A stretch of DNA of 64,000 nucleotides, taken from assembly GCF_001687565.2 (NCBI RefSeq), contig NZ_CP016534.2, forward strand, positions 3,352,501 to 3,416,500, in the 5' to 3' direction. The notes below the pieces were generated by a model. That model was not told the origin of the DNA. It saw nothing but the letters and a program-made list of their open reading frames with translations, and made no database searches. Within the stretch, counting starts at the first letter, position 1. Every line of letters starts with the position of its first letter. This DNA is from Planococcus antarcticus DSM 14505 (lineage in GTDB: Bacteria; Bacillota; Bacilli; Bacillales_A; Planococcaceae). Positions 33,139-40,639 of the stretch are shown piece by piece. The position numbers and the translations under genes are program-made.

Positions 33139-33155
33139 AATGTTCCCCTTCCTCT

Positions 33156-34928
33156 CTATAGCTGTTTTAGGACTTCTTCATGCTTATCTATTTTCGCTTT
33201 ATGGAATTCAATTCCAGCCGAAAGAGCCGTACATTCCTTGAAGGCAAAATGCTGGCAGCCCAAGCATTTATTTTTGTCGAGCTTTTCTAAAGAAAAATCG
33301 ATGGCTTCACCGGTATGCTCAAAGAAATGCTCTTCTCCAGTATAGTCATACAATCCGGTTTTTTTCATGACACTGATGGGATGTGGTTTCATGCCGGAGA
33401 TCAGGACAGTACCCTGTTTTGAAAAATCTTTGATAATGCTGGACAAATACGATTCACCCGTTGTATCCATAAATGGAACTTTCCCCATTCTGAGCATCAA
33501 TACATTCGGTTTGTAATGGATCGTATTCATAATGGATTGCTCAAAGGCCTGAGCTGAACCAAAAAACAAAGGTCCTTCCACATTGTAGATGCTGATTTGC
33601 GGGCAATCGTGAATATCTGTCACCATGTGAGTCCCCACTTTTTCATCTTTATGATCTGGATCCGGCAGCACTTTGGCTGTAATCAGCAATTCACTCATTT
33701 GTTTGGTGAACAAAACGACGGCAAACAGTAACCCGACTTCTACAGCTACCGTCAGACTGACAAAAACGGTCAATAAAAAAGTGGCAAGCAGCACTAGAGA
33801 ATCTGCTGTTTTAGTTTTTAACAGCGAGACAAATACATGCCGCTCACTCATGTTCCAAGCAACAATCATTAACACAGGCGCCATACTAGCCAGTGGAATC
33901 GTCGAGGCATAAGGAGCGAAAAGAATCAGGACCAATAAAACAACCACACCGTGGATGATTCCTGAAAAAGGAGAAACGGCTCCATTTTTTATATTGGTCG
34001 CTGTTCTCGCAATGGCACCAGTAGCAGGAATCCCGCCGAAAAGCGGTGTCACCATGTTCGCAATCCCTTGTCCAATCAATTCCCGGTTGCTGTTATGCTT
34101 ACTGCCGGTCATGCCATCCGCAACAACAGCCGATAGTAAAGATTCAATCCCGCCAAGCATGGCAATGACAAAAGCTGGACCAATTAGCAGCTGGAGGCGC
34201 TCAAAAGTGATTTCAGGAAAATGAAATTCTGGAAGCTTGTTTGAAATTTTACCAAAAGTTGAACCAATTGTCGCAACTTCACTTGGAAAAAAAACACTTG
34301 CAACGACTGTGGAAACCAATAAACCAATCAAAGGTCCAGGAACTTTTGGAATAATTTTAGGGGTCAGTATTACTGTGGCAAGACAGATCACAGCGGTTAA
34401 GACGCTGTACAAATTGACTGTCTGAATGTGCAAGATAATTTCTTTTACGTTCGGTAAAAAAGATTCATGCTTTTCTACACCGGTCAATCCCAAAAAGTTG
34501 GAAACCTGTCCAACAAAGATAATAACGGCAATTCCAGATGTAAAGCCGATTGTCACTGGGCGTGGTATGTATTTTATCAACGAACCCAGCTTAAAAATAC
34601 CCATAAGAAGCAAGATGATCCCAGCCATAAACCCTGCCAACAGCAAACTTTCATAGCCATAAGCGATGACGATGGCGAACAAAACTGGAATAAATGCTCC
34701 CGTCGGACCGCCAATTTGAAATTTAGACCCACCAAATATCGAAATCAGAATACCTGCAATGATGGTCGTGTAAATTCCGTATTCCGGATTCACTCCCGAA
34801 GCGATGGCAAAAGCCATGCCCAAGGGAATGGCGATTACGCCTACAACGATGCCTGATAACAAATCTTTTTTAAAGCTTTGGAATGAGTAGCCTGCATATC
34901 TTCCAGTGAAAATCGACTTCTTCTCCAT
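33156..34928 (-). CDS. SulP-family anion transporter with STAS domain
   Basis: A 590-aa protein with about 12 membrane segments, including the SulP signature around GVNPEYGIYTTIIAGILIS (residue about 45), GGPTGAFIPVL, and GIPATGAIARTATNIKNGA. A STAS domain follows from about residue 430 (CPQISIYNVEGPLFFGSAQA; MDTTGESYL). The last about 40 residues carry a Cys pair (NKCLGCQHFAFKECT), an extension I would not expect in a minimal SulP protein. Substrates in the family are sulfate, bicarbonate and other anions; the one here is unknown. ATG 34928 follows GAAGGTCC. Confidence 0.9.
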   Translation of the reverse strand: MEKKSIFTGRYAGYSFQSFKKDLLSGIVVGVIAIPLGMAFAIASGVNPEYGIYTTIIAGILISIFGGSKFQIGGPTGAFIPVLFAIVIAYGYESLLLAGFMAGIILLLMGIFKLGSLIKYIPRPVTIGFTSGIAVIIFVGQVSNFLGLTGVEKHESFLPNVKEIILHIQTVNLYSVLTAVICLATVILTPKIIPKVPGPLIGLLVSTVVASVFFPSEVATIGSTFGKISNKLPEFHFPEITFERLQLLIGPAFVIAMLGGIESLLSAVVADGMTGSKHNSNRELIGQGIANMVTPLFGGIPATGAIARTATNIKNGAVSPFSGIIHGVVVLLVLILFAPYASTIPLASMAPVLMIVAWNMSERHVFVSLLKTKTADSLVLLATFLLTVFVSLTVAVEVGLLFAVVLFTKQMSELLITAKVLPDPDHKDEKVGTHMVTDIHDCPQISIYNVEGPLFFGSAQAFEQSIMNTIHYKPNVLMLRMGKVPFMDTTGESYLSSIIKDFSKQGTVLISGMKPHPISVMKKTGLYDYTGEEHFFEHTGEAIDFSLEKLDKNKCLGCQHFAFKECTALSAGIEFHKAKIDKHEEVLKQL

Positions 34929-34964
34929 ACGAGGACCTTCTTTTTATTTTATAGTATATCTGAT

Positions 34965-34990
34965 TATTTGAATATTATATAATTCAAATA
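34965..34990. promoter_or_regulatory. Candidate ArsR operator upstream of sulP
   Basis: A perfect 9-bp inverted repeat TATTTGAAT-N8-ATTCAAATA lies 37-62 bp upstream of the SulP start codon. AT-rich dyads of this size at the promoter are typical ArsR/SmtB sites. Assignment is by position and symmetry. Confidence 0.5.
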
Positions 34991-35270
34991 TATACCCCGT
35001 AAAAATAATTGTCAACTTTCTATAACAATATTGAACCAGTAACTACTAACACCAACAGCTCTAGTATGGCTATTTTGTAAGCCTGTTTTCGCCGGACACT
35101 CTGTTAGGTTTATTTGCTGTGTCCGTGATCACCTTATCTCCCATCCGCTTGTTGTTTTAGTGTTTAGGCACTCGGCTCTTGCGTAAGCAACGATGACTGG
35201 ACTGAGCGTAGCGAAAAAAATGGCTGAGACGGTGCTTGCAGAAAGCTGAGCAAGCTTTCGTTCAGCAATA
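34991..35270. other. Intergenic region with a diverged repeat
   Basis: About 280 bp without a gene lies upstream of the SulP operon. It includes CTGGACTGAGCGTAGCG, and AAAGCTTGCTCAGCTTTC-type short hairpins near 35240-35260. It may be a worn copy of an intergenic repeat, but I cannot align it convincingly with the other families. Confidence 0.35.
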
Positions 35271-35274
35271 AAAA

Positions 35275-35305
35275 AAGAGCAATCCAGAAATTCGGATTGC
35301 TCTTT
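35275..35305. terminator. Terminator of the FMN reductase gene
   Basis: A 13-bp inverted repeat AAAGAGCAATCC / GGATTGCTCTTT with an AGAAATT-like loop lies 19 bp beyond the minus-strand gene's stop. Confidence 0.85.
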
Positions 35306-35323
35306 ATAGTCAATATTCGTTCT

Positions 35324-35887
35324 CTATTTATTCCGAAGAGGCTCAAACGCATTGGTCCACGCGTTAACTTGATCGAGCAATGTGGTCACGGCACCTTCGT
35401 GAACATCTGCCGGCTTGAATTCACTCATCTTAACGAAATCAGTGAACAGTGACATTGCGGGATGGCTTCTGACAGAAGCTACCTGTAGCTCCGCTAAAAT
35501 GATGCGCAATGATTCAGCTGCACGGACACCGCCTGCAGAGCCATAGCTGACAATGCCTGCCGCTTTATTGTTCCATTCCGGATACAAATAATCGATGGCA
35601 TTTTTCAATGCGGACGTCACACCATGATTGTATTCCGGACAAATAAAGACATAGCCATCCAATTCCGCAACTTTTTTGGACCAGGGAATCGCTTCAGGGG
35701 TCTTGTAATCCTGGCTGAAGGCTGCCGAAATCGGCTCTGCATACATCGGCAAGTTGTAATCCTTCAGATCCACGATTTCGTATTCAGCGTCTCCACGCTT
35801 GTCTGCAATGTCTTTGACCCATTGTGCAACTTGCAGGCTGTTGCGCCCAGGGCGTGTGCTTCCTGTGACAATCCCAATCTTCGTCAT
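35324..35887 (-). CDS. NADPH-dependent FMN reductase-family protein, paralogue 2
   Basis: A 187-aa flavodoxin-fold reductase closely similar to the protein at 30271. Motifs are GIVTGSTRPGRNSLQVAQWV, FICPEYNHGVTSALKNAIDY and AGIVSYGSAGGVRAAESL. ATG 35887 follows TGAGGAGG. It is divergent from hxlA, with a 281-bp shared region that carries a palindrome. It may therefore respond to the same reactive-carbonyl or electrophile signal. Its substrate is unknown. Confidence 0.9.
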   Translation of the reverse strand: MTKIGIVTGSTRPGRNSLQVAQWVKDIADKRGDAEYEIVDLKDYNLPMYAEPISAAFSQDYKTPEAIPWSKKVAELDGYVFICPEYNHGVTSALKNAIDYLYPEWNNKAAGIVSYGSAGGVRAAESLRIILAELQVASVRSHPAMSLFTDFVKMSEFKPADVHEGAVTTLLDQVNAWTNAFEPLRNK

Positions 35888-36052
35888 GAATAACTTCCTC
35901 CTCAGTTTGTGTTCATACCATTGGTCTCTGAAAATTCACTCCTTGGTGTCTTTTCATCATAAGGCAAATATCTCTCAGCTTCAAATGAAATGTTCGAATA
36001 TTCTTTTAGAAAGACGGCAATGTTCGATTTTACTTGTATTTCGTCTGTTTGG

Positions 36053-36080
36053 ATACTGACAGTATACTTTTTGTCAGTAT
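36053..36080. promoter_or_regulatory. Candidate HxlR (DUF24-type) operator
   Basis: A perfect inverted repeat ATACTGACA-N10-TGTCAGTAT lies in the divergent region between hxlA and the FMN reductase gene. The left half also forms ATACT-GAC-AGTAT, similar in style to the TACT...AGTA dyads of YodB/HxlR-type regulators. A TTGACA hexamer follows at 36109-36114, with a poor -10, consistent with an activator-dependent hxl promoter. Confidence 0.5.
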
Positions 36081-36168
36081 GTGATTTTAAAGTGCGTACT
36101 TCACAAGATTGACAGTAGCCCCTAAACTGAGCGTGACCCAAAATAAGAAAACGAGGAGATTCACATAT

Positions 36169-36810
36169 ATGAAATTACAGCTAGCCTTAGATTTGGTAGA
36201 CATTCCACAAGCCATTGAAATCATTAAAGAAGTAGAGGAATATATCGATATCATTGAACTTGGAACGCCCGTGATCAATAAAGAAGGACTAAAGGCTGTT
36301 TCAGAAATAAAAGCTGCATTTCCTAACCTGGAAGTTCTTGCTGATATGAAAATCATGGATGCAGCGGCTTATGAGGTGTCGAATGCTTCTGCTGCAGGCG
36401 CAGACATCATCACAATCCTGGCACAAGCAGAAGACTCGTCCATTAAAGGCGCAGTCGAAGAAGCGAAAAAACAAGGAAAGAAAATTTTAGTAGACATGAT
36501 TGCCGTAAAAGATATTAAAACACGCGCTGCAGAGCTTGACCTGCTTGGAGCTGATTATATTTGTGTTCACACCGGATACGATTTGCAGGCAGAAGGCAAA
36601 GATTCTTTCGAAGACTTACGCACCATAAAAAGCGTCGTGAAAAATGCCCGCACAGCCATTGCAGGCGGGATCAAACTGGAGACATTGCCAGAAGTGATCA
36701 AAGCACGACCCGACCTGATCATCGTCGGCGGAGGCATCACAAGCAAGGAAGACAAGAACGCAGAAGCGGCGAAAATCCAAAAGCTGATCAAAGAAAGCGT
36801 GACAGCATAA
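36169..36810 (+). CDS. hxlA: 3-hexulose-6-phosphate synthase
   Basis: The ATG at 36169 follows CGAGGAGA. The 213-aa length fits HPS. It is a TIM-barrel of the OMP decarboxylase superfamily: MKLQLALDLVD at strand 1, LADMKIMDAAAYEV with the metal-binding Asp-x-Lys-x-x-Asp, GADYICVHTGYDLQ, and the phosphate-binding AIAGGIKLETLPEV plus IIVGGGITSKED. It condenses formaldehyde with ribulose-5-phosphate in the cytosol, the first step of the RuMP detoxification pathway. hxlB follows one base after the stop. Confidence 0.95.
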   Translation: MKLQLALDLVDIPQAIEIIKEVEEYIDIIELGTPVINKEGLKAVSEIKAAFPNLEVLADMKIMDAAAYEVSNASAAGADIITILAQAEDSSIKGAVEEAKKQGKKILVDMIAVKDIKTRAAELDLLGADYICVHTGYDLQAEGKDSFEDLRTIKSVVKNARTAIAGGIKLETLPEVIKARPDLIIVGGGITSKEDKNAEAAKIQKLIKESVTA

Positions 36811-36811
36811 T

Positions 36812-37366
36812 ATGCACATCACAGGCTTCACAAATACAATCTTGGCCGAACTAAAACAGACACTCACGCTCATCGATGACAAAGAAGCTGAAAAGCTGGC
36901 AACTGGTATCCTGCAAGCAAAAAAAATATTCGTAGCAGGCGGAGGCCGCTCTGGCTTTATGGCAAAAGCGTTTGTCATGCGGATGATGCATGTTGGCCTG
37001 GATGCATATGTGGTAGGAGAAACAATCACCCCGAATTTAGAATCAGATGATATTTTCATTGTCGGTTCCGGTTCTGGTGAAACTCAAAGTCTTGTAGCAA
37101 TGACGAAAAAAGCCAAAGCAATCGGCGCAACGGTAGTGGCCATTACCATTGATCCGGAATCTACAATAGGCAATCTTGGAGACATTCAAATTGAAATTCC
37201 TGCCCGATCAAAATCAGACGATTCCAGCAATAAGTCAATTCAACCGATGGGCTCGTTGTTTGAGCAATCACTTCTGCTTTTCTATGATGCCGTCATTCTG
37301 AAGTTCATGGACAAAAAAGGGATAAAGTCTGACGCAATGTACGGCAGGCACGCAAATTTAGAATAA
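36812..37366 (+). CDS. hxlB: 6-phospho-3-hexuloisomerase
   Basis: A 184-aa SIS-domain protein of the usual PHI length. IFVAGGGRSGFMAKAFVMRM near residue 32 and DIFIVGSGSGETQSLVAM near residue 80 bind the sugar phosphate. The late SIQPMGSLFEQSLLLFYDAV includes the conserved Glu. It converts hexulose-6-phosphate to fructose-6-phosphate, completing formaldehyde fixation. It is co-transcribed with hxlA, and a terminator follows directly. Confidence 0.95.
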   Translation: MHITGFTNTILAELKQTLTLIDDKEAEKLATGILQAKKIFVAGGGRSGFMAKAFVMRMMHVGLDAYVVGETITPNLESDDIFIVGSGSGETQSLVAMTKKAKAIGATVVAITIDPESTIGNLGDIQIEIPARSKSDDSSNKSIQPMGSLFEQSLLLFYDAVILKFMDKKGIKSDAMYGRHANLE

Positions 37367-37368
37367 AA

Positions 37369-37411
37369 CAAATAAGCTTGAGCCTGAATTGATGAGGCTC
37401 AAGCTTATTTG
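37369..37411 (+). terminator. Terminator of hxlAB
   Basis: A 17-bp perfect inverted repeat (CAAATAAGCTTGAGCCT / AGGCTCAAGCTTATTTG) with a short loop and a T run begins 3 bp after hxlB. Confidence 0.9.
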
Positions 37412-37648
37412 TTTATTCACCGAACAGAAAGGAATTGTGCGTTGTTTCTAACAGCCTCTTAACTCAAGCATTTTCACTGGACAGCTGGATAACTAACGTG
37501 CCAAGGTGAACAGACAACAGGAGGATACTTCATGAGGGCACCGTGAAAATTAATAGGTATGGACGCTTCACCTGTCAGAGTCCTGCTATTTGAAGGCCTA
37601 AGTTGTTAAACCCTTCACATCATAAAAAGAATTCCAAGGAGAGAGCCT

Positions 37649-38509
37649 ATGTATAAAATGATTGCAATCGATCTTGATGGCACGCTGCTCACAGATGAGT
37701 TAACAATTTCGCCAGAAACCGTGGCAACTATCCAAAAAGCAATGAAAACAGGAACAATTGTCACGATTGCTACCGGAAGAATGTTTTCTTCCGCAAAACT
37801 CATTGCACAACAGTTGGGAATCAATGCACCCTTGATCACCTATCAAGGGGCAATGATCAAGGCTGCAGATGGAGATGACGTATTGTATGAGCGCTCGGTC
37901 TCCCCTGACATCTCACAAAAGTTACTCAACATTGCCCGCGAGAAAAACATACACCTGCAAGTCTATCAAGACGACATTCTTTACGGTGCTGTGGAAACCG
38001 ACAAGCTCGTTGCTTATGCCGAAGCTGTCCAAGTGCCATACGCCATAGAACCCGACTTGATCAAACTTGCGCAAAAAGGATTCACGAAACTGCTCTTTAT
38101 CGACGAACCCGATGTTCTGGCTCTTCTTCAAAAAGAATTGCAGGCTATATTCGGTGACTCCGCCTATATTGAGAAATCGAAAAAGAACTACCTTGAAGTG
38201 ACCCATCCCGAAGCAAACAAAGGGAATGCACTTTTATTCTTAGCGAACAAGCTTGGCATCGATCGTTCAGAAATCATCGGAATTGGTGATAATCACAACG
38301 ATTTCGAACTTCTCAAATCGGCAGGTTTCAGCATCGCGATGGGAAATGCAGTACAGGAAGTGAAAGATATTGCTGATTACATCACTTTTACGAACAACGA
38401 TGAAGGCGTAATTCATGCAATAGATAAGTTTATTCTGGAACCGGAGAATGCGGTCGCAACCAAGAAAGGAAGAGAAGAAAATGCCCAACCTAGGAGAAAA
38501 AAGTTTTAA
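37649..38509 (+). CDS. Cof-type HAD-IIB family phosphatase
   Basis: A 286-aa HAD hydrolase. Motif I is [14 protein letters not shown] and motif II TIATGRM. The C2B cap spans about residues 85-185. Motif III is the Lys in [19 protein letters not shown], and motif IV is [24 protein letters not shown]. Cof-type enzymes dephosphorylate sugar phosphates or cofactor precursors. ATG follows AAGGAGAG. The basic C-terminus ([15 protein letters not shown]) overlaps the hxlR start by 29 bp, so hxlR is translated from the same message. A link to RuMP sugar phosphates is an inference. Confidence 0.9.
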   Translation: MYKMIAIDLDGTLLTDELTISPETVATIQKAMKTGTIVTIATGRMFSSAKLIAQQLGINAPLITYQGAMIKAADGDDVLYERSVSPDISQKLLNIAREKNIHLQVYQDDILYGAVETDKLVAYAEAVQVPYAIEPDLIKLAQKGFTKLLFIDEPDVLALLQKELQAIFGDSAYIEKSKKNYLEVTHPEANKGNALLFLANKLGIDRSEIIGIGDNHNDFELLKSAGFSIAMGNAVQEVKDIADYITFTNNDEGVIHAIDKFILEPENAVATKKGREENAQPRRKKF

Positions 38510-38837
38510 TTGCGAAAAAGAACTGACCCTTTCGATCATCGGCGGAAAGTGGAAGATGTTGATCTTATGGCATTTAGGCAAAGAAGGCACAAAACGTTTC
38601 GGCGAGTTGAAAAATCTGATGCCGGGCATCACCCAACGCATGCTCGTGACTCAACTGCGTGAACTCGAAGAACATTTGATTGTACACCGCGAGATATATC
38701 CGGTTGTTCCTCCAAAAGTAGAGTACTCCCTTACCGATCAGGGACACAGCCTTATCCCTATCCTTGACTCGATGTATGAATGGGGCAAAGATTATATGGA
38801 GCATAACTTGCTGGATACGAAGATAGAAAGCAACTAA
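38481..38837 (+). CDS. hxlR: HxlR-type (DUF24) transcriptional regulator
   Basis: The ATG at 38481 follows AGGAAGAGAAG inside the 3' end of the HAD gene. The 118-aa winged helix has the conserved [20 protein letters not shown], whose Cys is the thiol-switch position of this family. It continues with [20 protein letters not shown] and the wing [14 protein letters not shown]. In Bacillus subtilis HxlR activates hxlAB in response to formaldehyde. Here the regulator is 1.1 kb downstream of hxlB, behind a HAD gene, rather than divergent from the operon. Confidence 0.85.
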   Translation: MPNLGEKSFNCEKELTLSIIGGKWKMLILWHLGKEGTKRFGELKNLMPGITQRMLVTQLRELEEHLIVHREIYPVVPPKVEYSLTDQGHSLIPILDSMYEWGKDYMEHNLLDTKIESN

Positions 38838-38869
38838 AGACTGTTAAAGGAACAAAACGGATTGCAGTA

Positions 38870-38932
38870 AATGAACTGAACCCCAAATGGGACACTTTTT
38901 TAAAGTGGCTACCATTTGGGGTTCAGTTCATT
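38870..38932. repeat. Long perfect hairpin, terminator or MITE-like
   Basis: A 21-bp perfect inverted repeat (AATGAACTGAACCCCAAATGG and its complement) encloses a 21-base loop that itself folds (CACTTT-TTT-AAAGTG). The ends TGAACTGAACCCCAAA resemble terminal repeats of some IS3-family elements. It may be a minimal element, or simply the terminator after hxlR and the convergent gene. Confidence 0.55.
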
Positions 38933-38972
38933 CATTAGATGAAGGGTTTTTTGGACTTGGCAATATCTAGCC

Positions 38973-39329
38973 TTATTCCATTCTTTTCGAAATTGGTCGA
39001 AGAAAACGAACCCGATCTTTTGGTATAATTACAAACTTCGAAACGAACATGAACAGTAAAAACAGAAAAGAAAGTAGGCTGACCGTGTTGCCAACTTGTT
39101 GAGTCTGAGGAAAGACTCCGACATAAACAAACGCATTTAGTATAAGAAGAAAAACAAATCCACCAAATGAAAAACTGTAGAGATGGTTGCCAACGAGTAC
39201 CCTTTTATTGAAAGACCGATCAGGTAGAACCGCTTTGCGTAATAACACAGATTGTTGGACCTGTTTGACTAATCCGTAAATAAACAAACAAATAAAGAGT
39301 ATCGGGATAACATAATTCAACCACTCCAC
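38973..39329 (-). CDS. Small membrane protein (118 aa)
   Basis: The protein has three to four helices: WLNYVIPILFICLFIYGLV at the N-terminus, YSFSFGGFVFLLILNAFVYV in the middle, and NTVSLLSFLFLLFMFVSKFV near the end, followed by a basic tail (KDRVRFLRPISKRME). No family is recognised. The ATG at 39329 follows GGAGGTGG. Confidence 0.6.
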   Translation of the reverse strand: MEWLNYVIPILFICLFIYGLVKQVQQSVLLRKAVLPDRSFNKRVLVGNHLYSFSFGGFVFLLILNAFVYVGVFPQTQQVGNTVSLLSFLFLLFMFVSKFVIIPKDRVRFLRPISKRME

Positions 39330-39502
39330 CCAACCACCTCCAGCCTATTCGCTAAATCGCATAAAATTATTTTACTCTTCCATCCTTTCTATTATTCCAT
39401 ATTTCAGTGCATCAAGACACCAATTATCTTTGCATAAGCGAGAAATGGCGCAAAAAAAAGGAGACTTTATACAAAGCTCCTCTTCCTATATTCGATCGTA
39501 CT

Positions 39503-40051
39503 TTACTTTTTTTTCAAAAGTCGATAAGCAATAAAACCAGTAGCAAGTACTGCCATTACAAGCACAACAGTGATCAGCAGATTCCCTTCATCTTCTGAGG
39601 TTTGGACAGCCGCTTTATCCACAGCTGGCGGTTCTTCCTCCACTACTGCCTCTTCTTCTGTTTCAAGTGCTGCTTCTTCTGTAGCTGAATCCTCTGCAAC
39701 AGTTTCAACATTCAATTCAAATGGCATTTCTCCTTCGATTGGATGGCCATCTGCGCCAATTATTTTCCAATTAATGGTATAAGTGGAATTTGGCAATTCC
39801 TCTGCTATGGACCCGGTCATGATTTTGTCCGACAATACAATCTCGTCAAATTCGTAAGTGGTGCCTTCACTTTCTAGCGCCATTAGACTTCCCTGTTCGA
39901 TAACGGTTCCAAAAGTCAAAACCACCTCTTCCAACTGTTCAGTCACGACATCTCCCTCTGCAGGCGATGACGAAGAAAGCGTAGTATGTGCTTGACCAAT
40001 CAACGGCATCGAAAAAATGGATAATATGAGTAATATAGCTATTTTTTTCAT
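39503..40051 (-). CDS. CopC-domain surface protein
   Basis: A 182-aa protein with a signal peptide (KIAILLILSIFSMPLIGQA) cleaved before HTTLSSSSPAEGD. The exposed N-terminal His is the copper ligand position of CopC proteins. The CopC beta-barrel runs to about residue 115 (NWKIIGADGHPIEGEMPFEL, with another conserved His). An acidic linker (EEEAVVEEEPPAV) and a C-terminal membrane helix (LITVVLVMAVLATGFIAYRL with KKK) follow. It probably binds copper at the outer face of the membrane. No CopD or YcnJ partner is adjacent. The ATG at 40051 follows GAGAGATAAG. Confidence 0.85.
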   Translation of the reverse strand: MKKIAILLILSIFSMPLIGQAHTTLSSSSPAEGDVVTEQLEEVVLTFGTVIEQGSLMALESEGTTYEFDEIVLSDKIMTGSIAEELPNSTYTINWKIIGADGHPIEGEMPFELNVETVAEDSATEEAALETEEEAVVEEEPPAVDKAAVQTSEDEGNLLITVVLVMAVLATGFIAYRLLKKK

Positions 40052-40101
40052 CTCTTATCTCTCCATTCCCCTTCTTTTTCGTGAATTAATTTCCGATGGG
40101 T

Positions 40102-40455
40102 TCAGCCTTTTATTGTTTCTTTTCCAAAGATCAACTTTGATCCTTTTGTAACATGACGAAGTAATGTCGTGAAGAATGGCACAGTAACACATGACAACCT
40201 CGCTGTTCTTTTATGGAAAAATTTATTCTTTGAAATGGAATCCGGTTCTTCTTGGAATACTATCGCCAGAATTCTTGCTTTCATATCAGAAGAGAACACT
40301 CTTGCATTCACAAGATAAGGGAGTTCACTTATCGACTCCATAAGTTCCTGGCACTCCCAACAAGCTTCCAAGTGTTTTTCAACTTCTTCCCATTTTCTCT
40401 CAAATGGCAGAGATCCATTGATGCAGTCCACCACAAGGTCACACTCCATCTCCAT
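40102..40455 (-). CDS. Zinc-finger (zf-HC2) anti-sigma-like protein without a visible sigma partner
   Basis: A 117-aa protein. The N-terminus has the ZAS-type motif C-x-n-H-x3-C-x2-C (ECDLVVDCINGSLPF, then HLEACWECQEL). The C-terminal half is basic with one modest hydrophobic stretch (LSCVTVPFFTTLLRHV). No sigma factor gene precedes it, since the next minus-strand gene upstream (40640) is a surface protein with its own terminator. It could be the remains of a sigma/anti-sigma pair. ATG 40455 follows GGAAAGGAG. Confidence 0.65.
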   Translation of the reverse strand: MEMECDLVVDCINGSLPFERKWEEVEKHLEACWECQELMESISELPYLVNARVFSSDMKARILAIVFQEEPDSISKNKFFHKRTARLSCVTVPFFTTLLRHVTKGSKLIFGKETIKG

Positions 40456-40595
40456 AATTGAAACTCCTTTCCGTATTCAGTTTATGACGAACTTATAAAT
40501 TAACTTCAGGGGCAGCCCTGCTTAAGCTGAATTTAGAGGGAGAATCGGGCAACGTACTGACCGATTTAGCATCCTTCACAGCTGTTGTGGTAAAC

Positions 40596-40624
40596 AAAAA
40601 GCTAGCCGGGTAGGCTAGCTTTTT
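40596..40624 (-). terminator. Terminator of the 453-aa surface protein gene
   Basis: A 12-bp inverted repeat AAAAAGCTAGCC / GGCTAGCTTTTT with a 5-base loop lies 16 bp beyond the stop. Confidence 0.9.
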
Positions 40625-40639
40625 CCAATAAAACTAAGC

